The notes under the pieces were generated by a model. It saw only the letters and a list, made by a program, of their open reading frames with translations. It ran no database searches and was not told the origin of the DNA. Made by a program: the position numbers and the translations under genes. DNA of 37,467 bases from Candidatus Hydrogenedentota bacterium (GTDB lineage Bacteria; Hydrogenedentota; Hydrogenedentia; Hydrogenedentales; SLHB01), in NCBI GenBank assembly GCA_035416745.1, contig DAOLNV010000056.1, forward strand, positions 1 to 37,467. Direction: 5' to 3'. Within the stretch, counting starts at the first letter, position 1. Each line of letters starts with the position of its first letter. This document shows positions 31,810-37,467 of this stretch, piece after piece.

Positions 31810-33386
31810 GCGGCGCGAGCACCCTCCAAGAAGCAGGCGCGGCGATCATGGGAGGGGAGGAATCCGCCCGCAAAACCGGCACGTCGCGGTTGTTTCCGCC
31901 AGTTCTACTGGGAACGCTGGTGGCGGTATATGCCCTTTACGACCATATCTCTTACTACTTCCCGCCGTCACAAGCCGCGGCTTTTGCATATTCGCTGTGC
32001 GCCCTCATTGTCTTCCTGGCAATTCTCAATGTGCGCTGGGGTCTTTACGCCTTCCTGGTATGCCTGGTATTCGCCGACGAGATTTCGCGAAATCTGTGGG
32101 AATACACCGGAGATTCGGGCGTGACCAGCATCCTCACGGTCTCGCTGGGCGGGGTGGCAGTAGCAAACCTGGCTGCCCTTGCCATTATTGCGGTCGCGCT
32201 CGTTGCTGCGGCCCTGCGTTTTGCGGAACGTCCCCATCCCCCTGCGCTCCATCTTTCTGATTGGGCCATTGTTGCCATCGCCGGGCTGTTTGCGTTTGCC
32301 ACAGCCCATGGCATCAGGAACGCTCTGGCGAATCCCCGGCTTGCCGCAAACCACCTCAACCTGCCCATAATGCTCGCCGGGATGTACTTCGTAGTCCGGT
32401 TTTTTTTCAGGGAAGAAGACAACCTCTTCCAGCTCTGGCGAGTTCTGATACTAGCCACAAGCGCCAAGATTATCGGATGGACGGGTCTCGCTCTTATGGG
32501 CAAAGGCTCTATGTTTGGAACGACCCTCCGCGTCGGATTTGGAGCGGTATGGACCCTTTTTGTGTTCGTGCTTCTGATCGGAGTGGTCCTTGTTACCCAT
32601 GGGCGCGGCGTCACGGCGATCACGGACCGCGTTATCGCCGCGGCACTGATTCTGATGGCAGGAGCCCTCCTTCTTATATCCGCGGGCCGTATGCTTTGGC
32701 TTCTGACAGCGTTCGGATTCCTCATGCTGGTTATTCTGGACCGTCTACGAACTAAGGTAATCGTGCTGGCCTTTAGCGCCCTCTGCGCAACTGCGATCGT
32801 CTATGTGGTAGCCCTTTGGGGCGAGTCAATGTTCGAAACCATCGGGTCAATGGCAGGCACGCTGAAGATCTGGGAGGCGCACAGCGTGACCGCGTCTCTA
32901 TCGACCATGGCGCGCGTTTACGAGTTCCGAAACATCCATTCACAGCTTCTCGAGCACAACAACCTTCTCCTGGGCGATGGTCCCGGAAGCACGTTCAGCG
33001 ATCAGTACCACCCATACCCGTTCGGACTGAGCGAAAACGATTACTCCGTCGCGGAACAGGAATCGCGGCAGTTTCGCAACTCCCATTCGCTGGTGACGCA
33101 ACTTATCCTGCAAGTGGGATACCTGGGCCTGCTTGTGTATGTGCTCTGTTTCGCGCTCATCTATGCCGCGCTGTATGCCGCCTATCGCCATATGAGGCAT
33201 CCACGTCTCAGGCTTATAGCCTTAAGCCTGCTCTGTTTTCTCCCGAGCATGGTCTACATGTCGTGGAATTCAAAATCCAATATGCTCCTCGGAATTGTCG
33301 TGGGCGGTACGGGGCTTCTCATTCAAAATGCCCACGCGAACTCTCCCAACACCGGATCAGAAGAACGGCCTCATGCTCAAACCTGA
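31806..33386 (+). CDS. O-antigen ligase/polymerase-like membrane protein
   Basis: A 526-residue protein with about 11-13 predicted membrane helices. The Wzy_C/O-antigen-ligase signature is recognisable late in the protein: LLEHNNLLLGDGPGSTF followed by NSHSLVTQLILQVGYLGLLVYV. By family it either polymerises repeat units or transfers finished glycan to a lipid or protein acceptor on the periplasmic side; sequence does not decide which, and no second candidate is in the operon. The frame begins earlier at 31719, but ATG 31806 forms the usual ATGA overlap with the methyltransferase and drops 29 residues of shadow sequence. The stop overlaps the following lipoprotein start by 14 bases. Confidence 0.85.
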   Translation: MSGASTLQEAGAAIMGGEESARKTGTSRLFPPVLLGTLVAVYALYDHISYYFPPSQAAAFAYSLCALIVFLAILNVRWGLYAFLVCLVFADEISRNLWEYTGDSGVTSILTVSLGGVAVANLAALAIIAVALVAAALRFAERPHPPALHLSDWAIVAIAGLFAFATAHGIRNALANPRLAANHLNLPIMLAGMYFVVRFFFREEDNLFQLWRVLILATSAKIIGWTGLALMGKGSMFGTTLRVGFGAVWTLFVFVLLIGVVLVTHGRGVTAITDRVIAAALILMAGALLLISAGRMLWLLTAFGFLMLVILDRLRTKVIVLAFSALCATAIVYVVALWGESMFETIGSMAGTLKIWEAHSVTASLSTMARVYEFRNIHSQLLEHNNLLLGDGPGSTFSDQYHPYPFGLSENDYSVAEQESRQFRNSHSLVTQLILQVGYLGLLVYVLCFALIYAALYAAYRHMRHPRLRLIALSLLCFLPSMVYMSWNSKSNMLLGIVVGGTGLLIQNAHANSPNTGSEERPHAQT

Positions 33387-33954
33387 CATATACACGCCAC
33401 TTGTGCTGGCCCTAGCCGTCGTCGCCTCCGGATGCGGCGTTGACCAAGAGACCTTGGGCACGCCTACGCGTTACATGGATCCATCCATCCCGTGTGAGGA
33501 GCTCTCGCTGTTTCATGATGCTGACTTTGAAACAGAACGAGGGGGCACTTCAGCGCACTGGGCGCCGCGCACGGGCCACGAACAGCAGGTATCGGTTACA
33601 GCCAGCGAAGTATATTCAGGGAAGTTCGCCCTGAGTATCGCTCCCGGTCCTGAATGGTATTTTGTCAAGCAATCCGTGAGAGTGGATCCCGCGGTGGTTG
33701 CCGGAAGAGTTCTCACTGCGACAGTCATGGTTAAAGCGGAAAGCGCCCCCAACGTCACGGTGAATCTGGCGTTGGGAGACGTGTATCAATACATTTCTCC
33801 CCGTCATCCCAGCGATGGCAATTGGCACAAAATGAAGGTTTCGTGTCTCGTCCCCGAGTGGTGGACCAATTCGGAAATCACTTTGACACTGACCACCGGC
33901 GGAGCGCCGCTCAAGCCGGTTTATTTTGATGACGTGCGCTTGTACGTCAAGTGA
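33373..33954 (+). CDS. Small lipoprotein with a carbohydrate-binding-like beta-sandwich
   Basis: A 193-residue protein with a lipoprotein signal peptide (LVLALAVVASGCG, likely lipidated Cys at residue 21). The rest is beta-rich and looks like the CBM_4_9/CenC or galactose-binding-like fold: DADFETERGG..AHWAP, VYSGKFALSIAPG, TATVMVKAES, DGNWHKMKVSCLVP and a terminal VYFDDVRLYVK. No catalytic residues are visible. The start ATG 33373 is chosen because it begins the signal peptide and overlaps the ligase stop by 14 bases; the longer frame from TTG 33295 has no N-terminal sense. As the last gene of the polysaccharide operon it may bind or retain the glycan at the outer membrane (inference). Confidence 0.75.
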   Translation: MLKPDIYTPLVLALAVVASGCGVDQETLGTPTRYMDPSIPCEELSLFHDADFETERGGTSAHWAPRTGHEQQVSVTASEVYSGKFALSIAPGPEWYFVKQSVRVDPAVVAGRVLTATVMVKAESAPNVTVNLALGDVYQYISPRHPSDGNWHKMKVSCLVPEWWTNSEITLTLTTGGAPLKPVYFDDVRLYVK

Positions 33955-33986
33955 TGGGGCTGTGTAACCTGCTTATGTCGGCTGTT

Positions 33987-36122
33987 TTATTGGAGATATT
34001 CCAACACCCAGAAATGAAAAGGAATTTCGTGCACACGCGCGGCGAGCTTTAGAGCTGCCTCAGGGACCTTGTAGTCATACTCGACGATTATGAAGCGAAT
34101 GTGGTGCCTCTCGATCTGTTCCGTCAATGCTGCCTCGTCGCTGAGCACTTCGTGTCCAATAAAATAGATAGGGCGCGCACCGATGGGACTTGATAGTTGC
34201 CCTATCAGGAGGCGGCTCAATGGGGGATTGTGCATGCGATGCAGCGCAACGGCATCATTCCCGCGCAAGATCTCGTCGAATACGGTGCACGACAGTGGTG
34301 GCATAATGTAGCCGACCGGATCGTGCCACCAGAGAGTTCGGAGCGATCGTATGGGGGCATCTGGAAATGCCGGCCAGTTGTGGCCCGTCGCCCATGCATA
34401 GGATTTGGTACCCCACCACGCCGCGCAATAGAACCCTTCAAACAGAGCAATGCCAAGGCATAGCACCACCCAGACCCGCGGGAGATACGTCCACGGTCGA
34501 ACAATCCGCGGCCGCATTCGGACAATCCACGCGGTCAGCCAAAAAAAGCAGGGCAATCCCAGTCCGTAGACCCAATAACTATACCGTGCCCGGCCGGCCC
34601 CCGGAAGAATAATGAACCCAGCAACGCAAATCGCCAGCAAGGGCCAAAGATGGGCTCCAAACCAGGAACGGACACCCTTGCTGCGCCAATAACGAACTAA
34701 ACTCACGGCCGATGCAGCCAGCGCAATGCCAATAGCCGGAAGGCATCCGAAAAGCCATAAGTAACCAATCCCGCCGTACCAGTTGCTGTGGTCGCGGATG
34801 CTCTTCGGCCATTCCGTGATCTTCTCGCCGATTCCGCCCTGAAGCCAGAGTTTCTGAGGAGAGAACGCCCGGTCGGACTCCTCGCTATCGACAACTTTGG
34901 CGCTTGGAAAGAGTTCCTTGCCGTTGAACGTGACCTTGAGTGGCCAGACCGGATTTCCGGTTAAGACGAAGTTTCTTGTGTGCCAGTAACCTCCTACGCA
35001 ATAGGAAGTCATCAGCACGAGAGCCAGAACCCCGGCACACCTCAAGAAGAGTTTGAACGAAGGATGCTGTTCTTGATGTGTGTTGCCCTCAGCAGAAGCC
35101 CCTCCCGCTTGTAGCCGGACGAGCCGAATGACCAGAGCTATTGACAATAAGAACAAGGCGGCCCATGTCAACACGTACAGGACGATACCCGAGGGTTTTG
35201 CTCCAAGCATAAGCCCCATGGCCGCTCCCAGGGGGAATGCGTCGCTGACAGCGAGCTGGCGTGAGGCAATACGGCGAAGAAAGTGCACACATCCAGCAAA
35301 TACAGCCAGGACGCAAGCAGCGAATGCGCAATCGACTTTTGTTGTTGCTGACTGTTGTATCGTCACGGGAAGCAGGACAAAGGCGGCCCCAGACATGCAG
35401 GAGAGGGCCGTGCCGCAATCCAGCGCCCGCGCCAGGTATATAAGGCTGAATACGGCCATTGGGACATAGAACAGGTTGACCGTGTTCACCATGTTCGTGT
35501 TTCTCGTGGCCTGTACGATTACAAAGCTGAATGCCTCGGTCCCCATGGGAAAAGCATTCATTATGTTCGTGATCCCATTCAGCCACATATCAATACCTTC
35601 TGTGCCCAAGGCGAGTCCCGTGGAAATGGCGTGTACCCGCCCGTCCAGGCTCCAGAAATGAATGGGAGGGATGTGGTAAGCGGGACCATCCCATGACATG
35701 TCCGGTTTCAGATAGGCCTGGATGCACAAGAAGAAGTACAGGGCTATCGAGCTTCCCAAGAAGAGCGCAGCAAGAATTCGAACGCACTGCGTCTCCGTAG
35801 TATCCCGTTGGGGCCGCACTTGGCCCGCGGCGTGCCCGATTCGAACTGCAAGGGCCCCGACAGCCGCCGCAATGATCAAGACAGCGCAAGCAAACGATTG
35901 AGTAAACGGTACATGAACTAGGCCGGTGCCGAGCGTCAGGGCTTGAACCGCACCGAAAAACACCGAGCAACCGGAGACAATAGCGAATGAATTGTCGACG
36001 AACGTTCTCAGAGTCTCCCAGACAACACCACGGAACAGGCCGGCTTTGAAACTCATGCGCATGTCTCTTAAAGGCTTCCCTCGCCGGAAAACGAATAGCG
36101 CTTTCCGACACAGCAGACCCAA
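33987..36122 (-). CDS. GT-C-like polytopic membrane protein
   Basis: A 711-residue protein with about 12 hydrophobic helices and a C-terminal soluble part of about 130 residues. A loop after an early helix reads KPDMSWDGPAYHIPPIHFW; an acidic residue (Asp145) followed by a YH pair in the first long periplasmic loop is the pattern of GT-C glycosyltransferases that use polyprenyl-phosphate sugars. Other features are the FPMGTEAFSF segment and a periplasmic stretch GGYWHTRNFVLTGNPVWPLK, typical of the GT39/GT83-like ArnT and related families. It is not closely recognised, so the sugar is unknown. Start is uncertain: TTG 36122 is used here, and ATG 36062 is an equally possible in-frame start. Its 5' end lies 55 bases after the UPF0104 gene. 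Confidence 0.7.
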   Translation of the reverse strand: MGLLCRKALFVFRRGKPLRDMRMSFKAGLFRGVVWETLRTFVDNSFAIVSGCSVFFGAVQALTLGTGLVHVPFTQSFACAVLIIAAAVGALAVRIGHAAGQVRPQRDTTETQCVRILAALFLGSSIALYFFLCIQAYLKPDMSWDGPAYHIPPIHFWSLDGRVHAISTGLALGTEGIDMWLNGITNIMNAFPMGTEAFSFVIVQATRNTNMVNTVNLFYVPMAVFSLIYLARALDCGTALSCMSGAAFVLLPVTIQQSATTKVDCAFAACVLAVFAGCVHFLRRIASRQLAVSDAFPLGAAMGLMLGAKPSGIVLYVLTWAALFLLSIALVIRLVRLQAGGASAEGNTHQEQHPSFKLFLRCAGVLALVLMTSYCVGGYWHTRNFVLTGNPVWPLKVTFNGKELFPSAKVVDSEESDRAFSPQKLWLQGGIGEKITEWPKSIRDHSNWYGGIGYLWLFGCLPAIGIALAASAVSLVRYWRSKGVRSWFGAHLWPLLAICVAGFIILPGAGRARYSYWVYGLGLPCFFWLTAWIVRMRPRIVRPWTYLPRVWVVLCLGIALFEGFYCAAWWGTKSYAWATGHNWPAFPDAPIRSLRTLWWHDPVGYIMPPLSCTVFDEILRGNDAVALHRMHNPPLSRLLIGQLSSPIGARPIYFIGHEVLSDEAALTEQIERHHIRFIIVEYDYKVPEAALKLAARVHEIPFHFWVLEYLQ

Positions 36123-36177
36123 TCCTCTGGTTGCCCCGCAGCAAGAGTCATCGTTTCGCCCTCCATCCTATCGACGT

Positions 36178-37116
36178 CTACAGACGGGAATTGGAGACGT
36201 CACTATGATCCACGTTCGCCTGTCTGCCGAGGAGCGCAAACACCCCCGCGAGGAGCAGTTCCGTCACGCTCACAATCACACGAATCAAAACGGCGCCCAC
36301 GACTACCGCGGGCCTGGGAAGAAACGCCGGCAGCACCAGGTACAGGACTCCTTCGGTGACCCCGATGCCTCGCGGTGCGAAAAAGGCCGCCATGCCGATA
36401 AGCCCGGCCGCGAAAAACGTACCCGTTGTCACAAAATAGTATGAGAAATCGATCGGGGCCAGTGCCCTCAAGAGCAGGAAAAAGGCTAGTCCGTGAATGA
36501 GGCATCCCAGGCACTTTGCTGCAACGAAACACATCATGATGGGAAAAGAAGGGAACTGCTCGAGGGGAGGGCGGCCCGCCTTACAAAACAGGAAGTTCAC
36601 AGCCGGTTTGAGAATGGGAGGGTAGAGGGTGAGCAAAAAGAAGGGAGTCAAGGCCAGGGCAGTATACCGGACAAACGGAGGTACAAGCCCTCTTGCTCCA
36701 ACGACGCCAGCCAGCACGACCAGGCAGGCGCCGGCACACGAAGATACGTAGTCAACCCCCATAGCCATGGATACTGCCCGCTTCGAGTGACTGCTGTAGG
36801 CCTTGAAACGCATCAGTACTAACGCCACCTTGCCCGGCACATAACGCCCGAGCCGCGAATAGAAATACGCGTTTCCAGACTCGAGCCACGGCATCCGAAC
36901 GCCAAATGAAGCCGCGATAAACATCCAGTTCGCGAACTGCGTCAAATGTCCCAGGAGAGCGCAGATAAAGGCAAGCACGAAGTCCCTGGGCTCTAGCGTG
37001 AAGTCCTCGGCTCTGAGTCGCAGCAGGCTGCTGCCCATCGCGTACCCGACAATGACGAGCACGGCCGCCAGAACGGCCCGCCACAGCCATTTGGACTCCC
37101 ACAGTCTCCGAAACAC
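36178..37116 (-). CDS. UPF0104/AglD-like (lysylphosphatidylglycerol synthase TM-region) membrane protein
   Basis: A 312-residue protein with about eight membrane helices, of the LPG_synthase_TM/UPF0104 family. Family marks are the RLGRYVPGKVALVLMR block and the FFAPRGIGVTEGVL block near the C-terminus. Members include the membrane part of MprF and the archaeal AglD; in polysaccharide clusters they are thought to act on or flip lipid-linked sugars, but no reaction is proven. GTG 37116 directly abuts the TAG of the preceding methyltransferase gene, with AAGGAG in the end of that gene as ribosome site, so the two are coupled. Confidence 0.85.
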   Translation of the reverse strand: MFRRLWESKWLWRAVLAAVLVIVGYAMGSSLLRLRAEDFTLEPRDFVLAFICALLGHLTQFANWMFIAASFGVRMPWLESGNAYFYSRLGRYVPGKVALVLMRFKAYSSHSKRAVSMAMGVDYVSSCAGACLVVLAGVVGARGLVPPFVRYTALALTPFFLLTLYPPILKPAVNFLFCKAGRPPLEQFPSFPIMMCFVAAKCLGCLIHGLAFFLLLRALAPIDFSYYFVTTGTFFAAGLIGMAAFFAPRGIGVTEGVLYLVLPAFLPRPAVVVGAVLIRVIVSVTELLLAGVFALLGRQANVDHSDVSNSRL

Positions 37117-37467
37117 CTATTGCTCCTTCTTGAACGCCGCGGCGATCGTCTGGTAGCACCACGGACGAGGAAACGGAACCAGTCCGAATGGGGACTGGAT
37201 TCCGCCTGAATAGAGCTTGATATTCACGAAACCAGCGCGTTCCATCATGCGGATCAGCCATCGTTGCGGGTACAGACAGAGATGATCCTGTGCATAGAAA
37301 TGCTTGCGGGACAACGTCAGCGTCAAGAGACGCTCCCACGGGGAATTTGGATTGGGTGTGGACAGGACCAGGATTCCGCCCGGCCGCAACGTCGCGAGAC
37401 AATTGCGGAGGAAGCCCATGGGATGTTCGAGGTGTTCGAGCAGCTCCCCGGCATGAATCGCATCAAA
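37117..37467 (-). CDS. Class I SAM-dependent methyltransferase (5' partial)
   Basis: The frame is open through the right edge, so only the C-terminal 116 residues are seen. The edge begins FDAIHAGELLEHLEHP, the post-motif-I block of Methyltransf_11/23 enzymes, then a LRPGGILVLSTPNPNSP block and a long HFYAQDHLCLYPQRWLIRMM tail typical of sugar or lipid methyltransferases in surface-glycan clusters. The substrate is unknown. It lies upstream of, and abuts, the UPF0104 gene. Confidence 0.85.
   Translation of the reverse strand, partial: FDAIHAGELLEHLEHPMGFLRNCLATLRPGGILVLSTPNPNSPWERLLTLTLSRKHFYAQDHLCLYPQRWLIRMMERAGFVNIKLYSGGIQSPFGLVPFPRPWCYQTIAAAFKKEQ

Noticed and set aside
1..37467. CRISPR arrays, rRNA genes, complete insertion sequences and prophage genes
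   Set aside because: None was seen on reading the window; the only repeats are the inverted-repeat element at 19561-19659 and coding repeats.

Overview
The window is a dense, GC-rich bacterial chromosome segment with genes on both strands. It carries 26 protein-coding genes (two cut by the window edges), one tRNA, one gene remnant, a few promoters and a terminator. No ribosomal RNA or taxonomic marker is present, so placement is inference. The gene mix is an HzsA-related diheme protein, a Tat-exported Gfo/Idh/MocA oxidoreductase, an aldo/keto reductase with a ferredoxin tail, a DUF4080 radical SAM protein, a beta-propeller lipoprotein and a PASTA/formylglycine-enzyme-like remnant. This fits an uncultured Gram-negative of the Planctomycetota/Lentisphaerota/Hydrogenedentota kind better than Proteobacteria or Firmicutes. 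Lipoprotein signals and a Wzx/Wzz/O-antigen-ligase type pathway support an outer membrane.

Region 1 (1-5944, plus): the end of a sugar-binding protein, an ankyrin-repeat lipoprotein, RNase HI, a membrane hybrid histidine kinase with two receiver domains, and a D-Ala-D-Ala carboxypeptidase whose start overlaps the kinase stop. Region 2 (5949-10241, minus): a compact operon ybaB-fmt-rsmB-PASTA protein-rpe. Its order recalls the Firmicutes fmt-rsmB-...-prkC-...-rpe operon, but the PASTA protein in the prkC position has no kinase domain. Region 3 (10242-10849) has no intact gene but holds a plus-strand remnant joining half a PASTA repeat to the last residues of a formylglycine-generating-enzyme-like domain. 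Region 4 (10850-15560, minus): the HzsA-related diheme protein and a beta-propeller lipoprotein. Region 5 (15752-21237, plus): leuS, an aldo/keto reductase, a short inverted-repeat element, a Gfo/Idh/MocA oxidoreductase and tRNA-Asp with its own promoter and terminator. A radical SAM gene follows on the minus strand.

Region 6 (23094-37467) is a cell-surface polysaccharide locus. It has a UbiA-family polyprenyl-phosphate phosphoribosyltransferase-like enzyme, a Wzz/GumC-like chain-length protein, a nucleotidyltransferase-sugar kinase fusion, and a five-gene operon with overlapping or nearly touching genes (GT2 glycosyltransferase, flippase, methyltransferase, O-antigen ligase/polymerase-like protein, small lipoprotein). 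A second minus-strand block holds a GT-C-like membrane protein, an UPF0104/AglD-like membrane protein and the end of a methyltransferase. A likely flow is sugar activation by the fusion enzyme, assembly on a polyprenyl carrier, flipping, then polymerisation or ligation with length control. No initiating sugar-phosphate transferase, outer-membrane export channel or tyrosine kinase is visible here.

The most interesting items are the kinase-less PASTA protein in the prkC slot, the GlmU-like/galactokinase-like fusion with altered sugar-binding residues, a possible ATT start codon in the flippase gene, a probable leaderless glycosyltransferase mRNA, and the PASTA/FGE remnant.
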